Shown here in pieces: positions 24,714 to 32,637 of a stretch of 60,444 nt of DNA. The translations under genes and the position numbers were made by a program. The DNA comes from an uncultured Prevotella sp. Its GTDB lineage: Bacteria; Bacteroidota; Bacteroidia; Bacteroidales; Bacteroidaceae. Every line of letters begins with the position of its first letter. Position 1 is the first letter of the stretch. The stretch lies in the NCBI GenBank assembly GCA_900314995.1, contig OMXK01000013.1, positions 1 to 60,444 on the forward strand. Reading direction: 5' to 3'. The notes under the pieces are model-generated. The model was not told the origin of the DNA. It did not search any database and was given only the letters and a program-made list of their open reading frames with translations.

Positions 24714-25355
24714 AAAGGATAACGGTTTACGCAGATTTTGATTTCCTTGCCACTCCTCAAGAGATAGGGACATTAGGCTACGAACATGTTCGTGGCAAAG
24801 ACTCGAACCATCAGGATTTCCAAAGACCGTGACCTGTTGCTCTCTGAACGCTTCGACAGGACAGCAGAGGGTCGTCGCATCCATTTTGCTTCAGCGATGT
24901 CGTTGCTTGGTCTTGACGACGGAGCCGGCAGCAGCACTGGCAACGGTTATCTCGACATCGTGGATTTCATCCTCCGAGGTTGCACCGACGTGAGGCAAAA
25001 TCTCCAGGAGCTCTATCGCAGAGTGGCCTTCAACGTCATGTTCGGCAATACCGACGACCACTTCCGCAACCACGGTTTCCTGCTCACTCCGAAAGGTTGG
25101 ACCCTTTCACCGGCATACGACATCAATCCGGGAACAAAGACACACCAATGTCTGCTTATCGACTCATACACAGAATTGTCGGACACGGGTGTTCTACTCT
25201 CCGCTAGTGAGAGCTACATGATTGAAAGACATGAAGCGACAGAGATAATAGATGAGGTTCGTACAGCCATCAAAAACTGGCGCAAGACAGCCACAGAACT
25301 TCAATTGCCCCTCAAACTATTTGAACCGTATTCCATACGCTGGGACGAGCTATAA
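24710..25355 (+). pseudogene. hipA: hipA toxin kinase, internally deleted and frameshifted
   Basis: The frame starts at the ATG overlapping the hipB stop and gives MKRITVYADFDFLATPQEIG then TLGYEHVRGKD, a normal HipA N-terminus. It then meets a TGA at 24830-24832. From about 24806 a different frame continues with TRTIRISKDRDLLLSERFDR and the normal HipA C-terminal part: STGNGYLDIVDFILRGC, the catalytic-loop NTDDHFRNHGFLL, and the metal-binding SPAYDINPG. Full-length relatives are about 400-430 residues, so roughly 200 or more codons are missing at the junction, including the ATP-binding and autophosphorylation-loop region. An ATG at 24786 could start a 189-residue C-terminal fragment, but it would lack a complete kinase fold. 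Confidence 0.85.
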
Positions 25356-25364
25356 CCAGAAAAT

Positions 25365-25397
25365 AGGCCCTTTGCGCGAGCAGGGGCCTCTTTTTTT
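25365..25397 (+). terminator. terminator after hipA (shared terminator family)
   Basis: AGGCCC-TTTGC-GCGA-GCAGG-GGCCT followed by CTTTTTTT. Same core as the terminators of three LruC genes. Confidence 0.8.
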
Positions 25398-25470
25398 GGC
25401 ACAAACCTAACACTTAATTAGGTAAGGTGTTGGTTTTCAGGATAGTAGGGATGCCGCAAACGTTCATATA

Positions 25471-25511
25471 CCTAACACTATACCTAACAAAAACCTAACA
25501 CCATACCTAAC
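25471..25511 (+). repeat. left inverted repeat with four phased CCTAAC units
   Basis: CCTAACA units start at 25471, 25483, 25494 and 25506. The spacing of 12, 11 and 12 bp puts them on one face of the helix, like iterons or a multi-site protein-binding array. Confidence 0.75.
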
Positions 25512-25521
25512 ACACCTCACC

Positions 25522-26766
25522 TTATGCCGCCTTCAGGGGAACCACCTTGTAGAAATACACATTATGGCGATCCGAAAACTCATAGCCCAAAGCCAGCATC
25601 GCACGACCTACGACCACCTTGTTGCCATGACTGATCTCCACAGAAGGATACTCTTTCTGAATATGAGTCAGCAACATCGTCGGATTCATCGACTTCGAGG
25701 CCTCACCCTCCAGAGGCCGGCGGAAGCACACCTCTATCATCTCGGCAAGATCCTTCTTCTGCATGTATTCCTGATTCAGTTCCTGAATACGCTTCACCTC
25801 ATCGTTGCCGAAAAAGTAGGGCGTATGAGCCACCTCCAGTTCATGAACCACCTGAGCATACAACTGCTTGTAATCAATCTCGCCCGTATTGTCGATGAAC
25901 TGCCCATTGGGAATCGTAATACAGATGTAGCGACGGCTACCAGTGGGATCCGTCAGCGGATGAGGATTGTTCGTCGTCGCCACAAACGAAGCGTAGCGTG
26001 GGCGATCATCCTGCGAAGCGCCATAGATGGGGCGCGAGTTTACCTTGTTCTTCGAGAGCGTCTGCTTCAGGGCTGCATGCTGGCTTGGACGAATCGCATC
26101 GAGCTCATCGAGGTTCACCAGCAGATTGTTCGTCAGCGCCATCTCCTTGTCAAACTTATTCGACAGGTTCAGATGGTCCAGATAATACTGGCGCAACTCA
26201 GGCGGCAGCAGGCGATGATAGAAGGTGGTCTTACCGCAGCCCTGAGCTCCAATCAGTGTAGGCACGCACTCATTGCCGTGCAGGCTGTCCATCTGGCGCC
26301 AATGAGCCACAGCCGAGCGCAGCCAGGTGGCCAAGAATCCCTGCTGCTCAGAGGTAATGCCAGGAATACGGCTGAAGAGCTTGGCGATGTGGTTCTGTCC
26401 ATCCCATGCGGGCAGATGGTCCAGATAGTCGCCGATAGGATCATAGGCTGGAATATCCTCAGAGTTCACAAACTCCTGGATTTCCGTCTTCGGGCTGCCC
26501 TTCTTGCAGATCTGCTCCTTCTTTGCCCTGCGGATCATACTGTTGAGCGCTTCCTGAGTGAGGGGGCGCCAGCTGACATGATTGTCAGCAGAGGATACTG
26601 CCGGATCGCTGTTCGCGGCTCCTGCAGGTAGTACTGCAAACTCCACTTTTCCGTTCAACAGGTTGCGACGGAAGCGGTAGTTTTCACTAAGAAACTGCTC
26701 GATGGCGAGCGTAGTTTCAAGAGAGGCGTCTAACTCCTCTCCAATGATTAAATTGTTAATTTCCAT
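25522..26766 (-). CDS. VapE/VirE-domain protein (primase-associated helicase-like)
   Basis: 414 residues. After an N-terminal ~100 residues comes the virulence-associated E domain: YDPIGDYLDHLPAWDGQNHI, Walker A TLIGAQGCGKTTFYHRLLPP (about 170-185), Walker B-like LLVNLDELDAI, ATTNNPHPLTDPTGSRRYIC (sensor and arginine-finger region). The C-terminal ~100 residues look like a DNA-binding winged domain (VGRAMLALGYEFSDRH). The family is a D5/SF3-like ATPase typical of phages, satellites and islands, and lacks here the VirE N-terminal and primase domains. The gene fills the space between mirrored inverted repeats, and its stop lies about 11 bp from the left repeat. It has a consensus promoter. Confidence 0.82.
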   Translation of the reverse strand: MEINNLIIGEELDASLETTLAIEQFLSENYRFRRNLLNGKVEFAVLPAGAANSDPAVSSADNHVSWRPLTQEALNSMIRRAKKEQICKKGSPKTEIQEFVNSEDIPAYDPIGDYLDHLPAWDGQNHIAKLFSRIPGITSEQQGFLATWLRSAVAHWRQMDSLHGNECVPTLIGAQGCGKTTFYHRLLPPELRQYYLDHLNLSNKFDKEMALTNNLLVNLDELDAIRPSQHAALKQTLSKNKVNSRPIYGASQDDRPRYASFVATTNNPHPLTDPTGSRRYICITIPNGQFIDNTGEIDYKQLYAQVVHELEVAHTPYFFGNDEVKRIQELNQEYMQKKDLAEMIEVCFRRPLEGEASKSMNPTMLLTHIQKEYPSVEISHGNKVVVGRAMLALGYEFSDRHNVYFYKVVPLKAA

Positions 26767-26853
26767 ATAATTTTTAATTAAACTTTAAGACTTATGATTG
26801 CATTATCTAGTCATTGGTACGATGCGCGCTTCTCATAGCGTGTTTTCGTGGTG

Positions 26854-26885
26854 CAAAGATAATACAAAAAAACGTGATTTCCAAA
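26854..26885 (-). promoter_or_regulatory. promoter of the VapE-like gene
   Basis: Full consensus on the minus strand: TTTG (26882-26885), 20 nt, TATCTTTG (26854-26861). The leader is about 80 nt. Confidence 0.75.
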
Positions 26886-26963
26886 TTTTATTGGCGATAA
26901 TTACACAAAAAAAGCACATTGTTAAAATATTCTTGCAGGGTTCGGATTCGGGTTAGTTTTGAG

Positions 26964-27004
26964 GTTAGGTTTGGTGTTAGGTATGTGTTAGGTATAGTGT
27001 TAGG
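26964..27004 (-). repeat. right inverted repeat with four phased TTAGG units
   Basis: TTAGG-containing units begin about 26963, 26975, 26986 and 26998, the mirror image of the left arm in both sequence and spacing. The 26767-27394 gap otherwise holds the VapE promoter, the 22-bp repeats, the hairpin module and the promoter of the next gene. Confidence 0.75.
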
Positions 27005-27108
27005 TTTCCTAAGCCGGGGAATCGTACGAAATGCCTGTATATAAAGGCTTCTTGGCGATGAGAGGTTAGGTTTCGGCAGGATTTGCCATGTTTTTCTCCA
27101 TTTTTACT

Positions 27109-27170
27109 CGCATTACGGTTGAAGGATGTTCGCATTACGGTTGAAGGATGCTCATGTTACGGTTGAATGG
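27109..27170 (+). repeat. 22-bp tandem repeat CATTACGGTTGAAGGATG
   Basis: Two near-identical 22-bp units (27109-27130, 27131-27152) and a degenerate third (from 27153, CATGTTACGGTTGAATGG). A fourth CATTACG opens the adjoining hairpin module at 27176. CATTACGG also appears inside the repeat at 59847-60154. Confidence 0.7.
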
Positions 27171-27175
27171 CAGTT

Positions 27176-27240
27176 ACATTACGAGAAACTACCAGTTTGA
27201 TGCCTACAAACTGGTAGTTTGTTACCGACAAACTATTGGT
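27176..27240. repeat. conserved ~65-bp module with 14-bp hairpin, shared with the 59.8-60.2 kb repeat
   Basis: CATTACGAGAAACTACC opens the module; a perfect 14-bp inverted repeat AAACTACCAGTTTG (27186-27199) and CAAACTGGTAGTTT (27207-27220) follows with a 7-nt loop. The reverse complement of the right-end repeat (about 59974-60036) aligns along the whole module, with the first 17 bp identical and the CCTA, AAACT, GTTTG, TA-CGA and AAACT blocks kept in order. There is no T-run, so it is not a simple terminator. Confidence 0.6.
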
Positions 27241-27318
27241 TTCTTATCGACAAATGAGCCGTTTTAAGACACGTAACGTAAACGATTTCACATTTTTACG
27301 CAAAAAAAGCGTTAAAAT

Positions 27319-27350
27319 GTTGCAGTATTCAGATAAAAGCACTATCTTTG
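27319..27350 (+). promoter_or_regulatory. promoter of the 27395 lipoprotein gene
   Basis: GTTG (27319-27322), 20 nt, TATCTTTG (27343-27350); leader about 38 nt. Confidence 0.65.
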
Positions 27351-27394
27351 CACAGATTTAGAAACAGCTATTAATTAAAAGCAAGGATTAGAAT

Positions 27395-29809
27395 ATGAAG
27401 AAGTATTTGATGAAAGGATTTGCCGCCATCGTTTTCTGCGGCGCAATCGCCAGCTGCTCTCGCGACCTTGGAACCGACCAGGGGACAGCAGTTCAGCAAA
27501 CCGTTGAAGAGACCTATGAGAAGGCGTTCGTAACGCACTTCGGTGAACCCGCCGACACTCAGACATGGGGTTTCGGCTCTGCTACTGTAGCAGGAACTCG
27601 AGGCGTTGTGGGTCAGCCTTCTGTATCTGAAATTGGCTGGAGTTTTAATGCCACTCTTGCAAAGATGAGTGACGATCTTGCAGCTGCCATCTCCTCAGGG
27701 ACGGATGTGTCCAAATTCTCAGACTACACTAAATACCAGTCATGGTGGGGTTCTAATTGGAATGATAAATACTATCAGATCAATGCCTCTGTAGTCAATT
27801 CGAATCTCTCTGATGACTATATCAATCAGGTCAAGAATATTATTCTCAATGAAATCCCTGAAGGTGGGAATAACCTTACAAAGGCAACATCTACGGGCTA
27901 TTCGATCACTACCACAGGTGGTCCTGTGACTTTGACCCCAATCTATCATAACTCCAACTCGGGCGACAAGATCAGTTATTATTATTATCCTGCTAATACA
28001 GAACCGACAGTGGATCAGATCAAAGCCTTGAAGAAATATACCATTGGCAACATGGCTGATCCTGAAACCTGCAATACTGATAACTATTCATTCTATAGAA
28101 AGACGTTCAGTCTGGTGTATGAAGATGAGCAAGGAAACGTTTCGCATACCTTCCCTGCAGGCATAAAGATTAACTTCATCATCTCAAATACTTGGATTTA
28201 CAATGGGAACCTGACTATTTATAGCAGTGGCGGTGTTACTACCTCAGATGAGACTCCGGAAGTGACTCCGGAAGAACCAGAGACGCCAGTGGTGACTCCA
28301 GATGAAGATGAGACCCCCTCCTCTTCTGCTTTGGTTCCTGGAGATCAGATTTTCAAGTATGCAGTTCCTGAGAACAAAACCTATTTCTGTGGCGAATACG
28401 CTGTTGGCGGTCCTGACGCTCAGTATTTTGTCAGAATGGGTAATAACAATTTACAGGATTGGCAAAGTGGTATTAAAAATGATGCCTATAATGACTTTGG
28501 TACTTCTCAAACAAGCCAAGCGTTAAATGGTTACACTAATTATTCACCAGGCAATAACACAAATGGTGATCTCTCAAAAGATGGCACTACGATCTATTAT
28601 ATTAGATACCGATATTATAATAGCGATGGAAAAGGCCGTAGTGACGATGAGTTTATGGCTCGAGTTGGCATTAGGATTAATGGCGGCAAATCTTTATATG
28701 TAGTTGAACTCGATGACAAGAACGACAAATCAGGAACCGCTGTTGATGGTTTCGATGGAAAATACTATGCCGAGACAACCAGTGAAATTATTGAATTCCG
28801 TATGAAACAAGGTAAGACATACGCTATTTATGCTGCTGGTTCTAAGCTGTGGTTCTATGGCTGCGAGGTCCTCTATGAGAATTCCAAGCGTTCCAACACA
28901 CGTCCTGGAACAAGGAGTGTCAGCAATATTGTTACGACAGAGATTGCCAATAATCCTGAATTCTACGGAGATGCCAGATTGAACACCGCCATCCACAGTT
29001 CAGGTCTGTCCCAGTGGAACTTGCCTGATTCAAAGGGATATAATATTACCGATCCTGAAACTCCGCACGTAGCTGTGTTCTCCATTGGCGAAAAGAACTA
29101 CATCGGCTTCGAGGACTGGAAGGACTATGACTTTAATGATGTTATCTTTGAGGTGACAGGTACAGAAGGTGGTACACCCATTGAACCTGATAAACCTATC
29201 GAAGAAATTGACGAGATTGTTGTTATCGCAGAGGACTTGACGGTTAACGATGCAAGACCCGACTTCGACTTCAACGACGTAGTGTTCAAGGTGAAGTGGA
29301 ATAAGACAAAGAGCACGGTGACTGTGACCCTGCTCGCTGCTGGTGGTACGCTGCCTCTCTATATCGGCGGTACTAAAGAAAATGATTACACCGACGGTTA
29401 TGAGGTTCACGCCAAGTTCGCCGAGGAGAATCCTGGTAAAGTGATTACCACGGGAACGATGATAAACACTTATGCCGGCAGACACGAGGAATACAAGACT
29501 CCGACCTTTAACGTGACTAATTTCAGCGGCACAACCATCGGCGAAGTTGCCAACAGTATCAAGGTGGCCGTGAAGAAGTATGGTGAGATGATTGAATTGA
29601 AGGCTCCTGAGGGTGGCGTACCCACAAAGATTGCCGTGAAGAGCGACTTTGTAGACACAGTCAATCATCCTGAGCTTGGCTGGTGCGATGAGCGTCAGGA
29701 TATCGACGAAAAGTATAACGTGAAGGGTGAGCCACTGTTCAAGAAATACGTAAGAGATGAGCTTGGCGACAACTGGTACACCTTAATTACGACTAAAACC
29801 AATCAATAA
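27395..29809 (+). CDS. large LruC/DUF4842 lipoprotein with extra beta domain
   Basis: 804 residues. Start MKKYLMKGFAAIVFCGAIAS with lipid Cys then SRDLGTD. N-terminal motif YEKAFVTHFGEPADTQTWGF. A Pro/Thr/Glu linker (about 285-312: repeated TPE, TPV, TPD) leads to an inserted domain (about 315-505; ends GKTYAIYAAGSKLWFYGCEV) that looks like a carbohydrate-binding beta-sandwich. Two acidic signatures follow: a DUF4114-like GFEDWKDYDFNDVIFEV (about 571-587) and an LruC DFDFNDVVFKVKW (about 625-637), then LLAAGGTLPLYIGG, EVHAKFAEEN and ER-containing C-terminus. It is the largest copy in the cluster. Likely cell-surface; ligand unknown. Confidence 0.75.
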   Translation: MKKYLMKGFAAIVFCGAIASCSRDLGTDQGTAVQQTVEETYEKAFVTHFGEPADTQTWGFGSATVAGTRGVVGQPSVSEIGWSFNATLAKMSDDLAAAISSGTDVSKFSDYTKYQSWWGSNWNDKYYQINASVVNSNLSDDYINQVKNIILNEIPEGGNNLTKATSTGYSITTTGGPVTLTPIYHNSNSGDKISYYYYPANTEPTVDQIKALKKYTIGNMADPETCNTDNYSFYRKTFSLVYEDEQGNVSHTFPAGIKINFIISNTWIYNGNLTIYSSGGVTTSDETPEVTPEEPETPVVTPDEDETPSSSALVPGDQIFKYAVPENKTYFCGEYAVGGPDAQYFVRMGNNNLQDWQSGIKNDAYNDFGTSQTSQALNGYTNYSPGNNTNGDLSKDGTTIYYIRYRYYNSDGKGRSDDEFMARVGIRINGGKSLYVVELDDKNDKSGTAVDGFDGKYYAETTSEIIEFRMKQGKTYAIYAAGSKLWFYGCEVLYENSKRSNTRPGTRSVSNIVTTEIANNPEFYGDARLNTAIHSSGLSQWNLPDSKGYNITDPETPHVAVFSIGEKNYIGFEDWKDYDFNDVIFEVTGTEGGTPIEPDKPIEEIDEIVVIAEDLTVNDARPDFDFNDVVFKVKWNKTKSTVTVTLLAAGGTLPLYIGGTKENDYTDGYEVHAKFAEENPGKVITTGTMINTYAGRHEEYKTPTFNVTNFSGTTIGEVANSIKVAVKKYGEMIELKAPEGGVPTKIAVKSDFVDTVNHPELGWCDERQDIDEKYNVKGEPLFKKYVRDELGDNWYTLITTKTNQ

Positions 29810-29846
29810 GACTTTTCATTAAAGTACTTAAATACTAATCCACGGG

Positions 29847-29876
29847 GGGCGTCTGCGCGAGCAGATGCCCTTTTTT
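29847..29876 (+). terminator. terminator after the 27395 gene (shared terminator family)
   Basis: GGGCGTCTGC-GCGA-GCAGATGCCC followed by six Ts. Confidence 0.88.
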
Positions 29877-29887
29877 GTGGATAATTC

Positions 29888-29919
29888 TTTGGCAGAGTCC
29901 GAAGAAAATCGTACCTTTG
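29888..29919 (+). promoter_or_regulatory. promoter of the spmAB-flippase-peptidase operon
   Basis: Full consensus TTTG (29888-29891), 20 nt, TACCTTTG (29912-29919). The box ends 9 nt before the ATG at 29929. Confidence 0.78.
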
Positions 29920-29928
29920 TCCCCTGTT

Positions 29929-31161
29929 ATGGTACTAAATTACATTTGGATTGCATTTTTCATCATCGCATTCGTGATTGCGCTGGTGAAATTGGTGTTT
30001 CTGGGAGACTTCGAGGTGTTCCCGGCTATGATGGATTCTACGTTCTCGTCGTCGAAGACGGCCTTTGAGATATCTCTGGGCCTGACGGGTGTGTTGTCGC
30101 TCTGGCTCGGTATCATGAAGATCGGCGAGAAGGGCGGTATCGTCAACGTGCTGGCACGACTGCTGAGCCCCGTCTTCGTGAAACTGTTCCCTGATATCCC
30201 CAAGGGGCACCCTGTGACGGGCTCCATCTTCATGAACATCGCTGCCAACATGCTGGGCTTGGACAATGCCGCAACACCCTTGGGCCTGAAGGCGATGGAA
30301 CAGCTGCAGGAACTGAACACGAAGAAAGATACGGCCTCAAACCCGATGATCATGTTTCTGGTGCTGAACACCAGCGGACTGACGCTGATACCTATTTCTA
30401 TAATGGTGTATCGCGCCCAGCTCGGAGCAGCACAGCCTACGGATATCTTCATCCCCATCCTGTTGGCCACCTTCTTCTCGACACTGGCGGGTGTCATCAT
30501 CACAAGCCTCTACCAGAAGATCAACCTGCTGAACCGCACGATGCTGCTGACGCTGGGAGGTGCTGCGCTGCTCGTAGCGGCCATCATCTGGGGCTTCGGA
30601 CAACTCGACTCCGTGCTGATGAACAAGGTGAGTACCTCTGCGGCCAACATCCTGCTGATGACAATCATCGTCGCCTTTATACTGGCTGGCGTCAGGAAGA
30701 AGGTCAACGTTTACGACGCCTTTATCGAGGGAGCGAAAGACGGTTTTTCGACGGCCGTGCGCATCATCCCCTATCTCGTCGCCATCCTCGTCGGAATAGG
30801 TGTCTTCCGTGCTTCCGGCGCGATGGACATGCTCATTGGCGGCATCGAGTGGACGGTGGCAGCCGTTGGCGGTGATACCGACTTCGTGGGTGCTCTGCCT
30901 ACGGCTCTGATGAAGCCCCTTTCAGGCAGCGGTGCACGGGGCATGATGGTGGATGCGATGACAACCTACGGTGCCGACTCGTTTATCGGCCGTCTGAGCT
31001 GTATCTTCCAGGGCTCGACGGATACCACGTTCTACATCCTGGCCGTCTATTTCGGCAGTGTTGGCATCGTGAAGACGCGCCACGCTGTGACCTGCGGTCT
31101 TCTCGCCGATCTCGCCGGCGTCATCGCTGCAATCGCAATCGCGTACTTATTCTTCGGGTAG
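29929..31161 (+). CDS. SpmA/SpmB fusion (nucleoside recognition domain membrane protein)
   Basis: 410 residues from MVLNYIWIAFFIIAFVIALV. Earlier ATG/GTG choices lie inside the promoter. About ten membrane segments; two nucleoside-recognition (Gate) domains in tandem: the first with SLGLTGVLSLWLGIMKIGEK and FMNIAANMLGLDNAATPLGL, the second with FIEGAKDGFSTAVRIIPYLV and KPLSGSGARGMMVDAM. It corresponds to SpmA and SpmB of Bacillus joined in one chain, usual in Bacteroidetes, which do not sporulate. The transported or sensed ligand is unknown. The leader is at most a few nt. The flippase gene follows after 3 nt. Confidence 0.88.
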   Translation: MVLNYIWIAFFIIAFVIALVKLVFLGDFEVFPAMMDSTFSSSKTAFEISLGLTGVLSLWLGIMKIGEKGGIVNVLARLLSPVFVKLFPDIPKGHPVTGSIFMNIAANMLGLDNAATPLGLKAMEQLQELNTKKDTASNPMIMFLVLNTSGLTLIPISIMVYRAQLGAAQPTDIFIPILLATFFSTLAGVIITSLYQKINLLNRTMLLTLGGAALLVAAIIWGFGQLDSVLMNKVSTSAANILLMTIIVAFILAGVRKKVNVYDAFIEGAKDGFSTAVRIIPYLVAILVGIGVFRASGAMDMLIGGIEWTVAAVGGDTDFVGALPTALMKPLSGSGARGMMVDAMTTYGADSFIGRLSCIFQGSTDTTFYILAVYFGSVGIVKTRHAVTCGLLADLAGVIAAIAIAYLFFG

Positions 31162-31164
31162 ACT

Positions 31165-32631
31165 ATGGCAAATCTGAAATCACTCTTCAAAGATACGGCA
31201 ATCTACGGGCTGTCGAGCATCGTAGGCAGGTTTCTGAACTATCTGATGGTGCCGCTTTACACCTATACGCTCAAGAGCTGCGCCGACTATGGCATCTACA
31301 ACGATATCTATGCGCAGACTGCCCTACTGATGGTGCTGCTGACATTCGGCATGGAGACCACCTTCTTCCGCTTTATGAATAAGGAAGAGGGCGACAAGAT
31401 GCGGATATACAGCACAGCCCTGATTATGGTGGGCAGCGTCTGCCTGACGTTCGCGGCATTAGTGCTGCTGTTTATCGACCCCATCGCCACAGCGCTCGAC
31501 TATCCCAACCATAAATGGTATGTGGGTATGATGTTCGTCACGGTGGCGCAAGATGCGTTCCAAGCCATTCCCTTTGCCTATCTGCGCTATAAGCATCAGC
31601 CATTTAAGTTTGCCGGACTGAAGCTGCTGTTCATCTTCATGAGTGTAAGCCTGAATGTCGTGGCCTATTGGCTCATGCCGAAGATCGATCCGCAATGGGA
31701 AATCCACATCGGCTATGCCTTTGCCATCAATCTGACTTGTACGACCATCATTTCACTCTGTCTGATCAGCGAACTGATTGGGTTCAGATGGCAGTTCGAC
31801 AAGCAGAAATGCCAGGAGATGCTGCGTTATTCGTGGCCGCTGCTGGTATTGGGTATCGCAGGCATCCTGAATCAGGTGGCAGGACAGATCCTGCTGCCAC
31901 GTATACTGGATGCAGAAGACGGCCGAAACCAGCTGGGCATCTATGGCGCCTGCATCAAGATTGCGATGATTATGGCACTCATCACCCAGGCTTTCCGCTT
32001 TGCCTACGAGCCTATCGTATTCGGCTCCGCGAAGGACAAGAACAGCAAGGAGCTGTATGCCAAGTCGATGAAGTTCTTCATCATCTTCACCCTGCTGGCA
32101 TTCCTCTGTGTGATGGGGTATATCGACATCTTCAAATACCTCGTCGGAGAGAAATTCCGAGAGGGACTGGGCATCATACCCATCGTGATGATGGCCGAGA
32201 TATTCATGGGCATCTATTTCAACCTGTCGTTCTGGTATAAGCTCATCGACAAGACCATCTATGGTGCCTGGTTCTCGCTGGCGGGCTGTGCGGTGCTCTT
32301 TGCCGTGAACATCATCTTCATCCCTAAGATAGGCTATTGGGCCTGTGCCTGGGGCGGACTCGCCGGCTATGGTACAGCCATGATACTGAGCTATTTCGTA
32401 GGCCAGAAGAAGAACCCTATCCCCTATCCCATCAAGAGCATCACGATTTACTTCATCGCTGCAATGGCCTTATTCGGCATGATGAAATGGTTCGAGAGAA
32501 ATACGGACTGGCCAACATGGGTTTTGCTCCTCATTAATACATGCCTCATCTGTGGCTTTATATTCAGGATCATCAAGACCGACATGCCGCTCAGTTCCCT
32601 GCCGGTTATCGGAAAGAAATTCAAGAAATAA
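31165..32631 (+). CDS. polysaccharide flippase (Wzx/MOP family)
   Basis: 488 residues with about 12-14 membrane segments. Opens FKDTAIYGLSSIVGRFLNYL and MVPLYTYTL, typical of oligosaccharide flippases of the MOP superfamily. ETTFFRFMNKEEGD and the C-terminal paired helices agree. It would move lipid-linked glycan across the inner membrane, but no glycosyltransferases lie nearby, so its substrate is open. Located 3 nt after spmAB and 6 nt before the S46 peptidase gene, so the three are probably one operon. Confidence 0.85.
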   Translation: MANLKSLFKDTAIYGLSSIVGRFLNYLMVPLYTYTLKSCADYGIYNDIYAQTALLMVLLTFGMETTFFRFMNKEEGDKMRIYSTALIMVGSVCLTFAALVLLFIDPIATALDYPNHKWYVGMMFVTVAQDAFQAIPFAYLRYKHQPFKFAGLKLLFIFMSVSLNVVAYWLMPKIDPQWEIHIGYAFAINLTCTTIISLCLISELIGFRWQFDKQKCQEMLRYSWPLLVLGIAGILNQVAGQILLPRILDAEDGRNQLGIYGACIKIAMIMALITQAFRFAYEPIVFGSAKDKNSKELYAKSMKFFIIFTLLAFLCVMGYIDIFKYLVGEKFREGLGIIPIVMMAEIFMGIYFNLSFWYKLIDKTIYGAWFSLAGCAVLFAVNIIFIPKIGYWACAWGGLAGYGTAMILSYFVGQKKNPIPYPIKSITIYFIAAMALFGMMKWFERNTDWPTWVLLLINTCLICGFIFRIIKTDMPLSSLPVIGKKFKK

Positions 32632-32637
32632 CTAGAT

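Larger units (their letters stand above)
25471..27004. mobile_element. candidate 1.5-kb element: VapE-like gene between inverted terminal repeats
   Basis: Left end 25471-25511 and right end 26964-27004 are inverted copies, 38 of 41 positions identical by eye; the outer 19 bp (CCTAACACTATACCTAACA) are perfect. Each arm holds four CCTAAC units spaced 12, 11 and 12 bp, in mirror order. The interior contains only the VapE-like gene and its promoter. I see no target-site duplication and no transposase or recombinase, so mobility is inferred. Single further CCTAAC copies stand outside at 25406 and in reverse near 27063. Confidence 0.45.

Noticed and set aside
25564-26631. 355-codon plus-strand open frame opposite the VapE-like gene
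   Set aside because: Shadow frame of a gene with Walker motifs; the translation has no recognisable domain.
25471-27004. Classical insertion sequence
   Set aside because: The ends are inverted repeats, but the gene is a VapE-like ATPase, not a transposase, and no target duplication is seen.
27109-27170. CRISPR-like array
   Set aside because: The 22-bp units are directly adjacent with no spacers, and no cas genes are present.
15309-29809. Integrative island with attachment sites at tRNA-Met
   Set aside because: No integrase gene, and I could not find a copy of the tRNA 3' end at the far side; only the position is suggestive.
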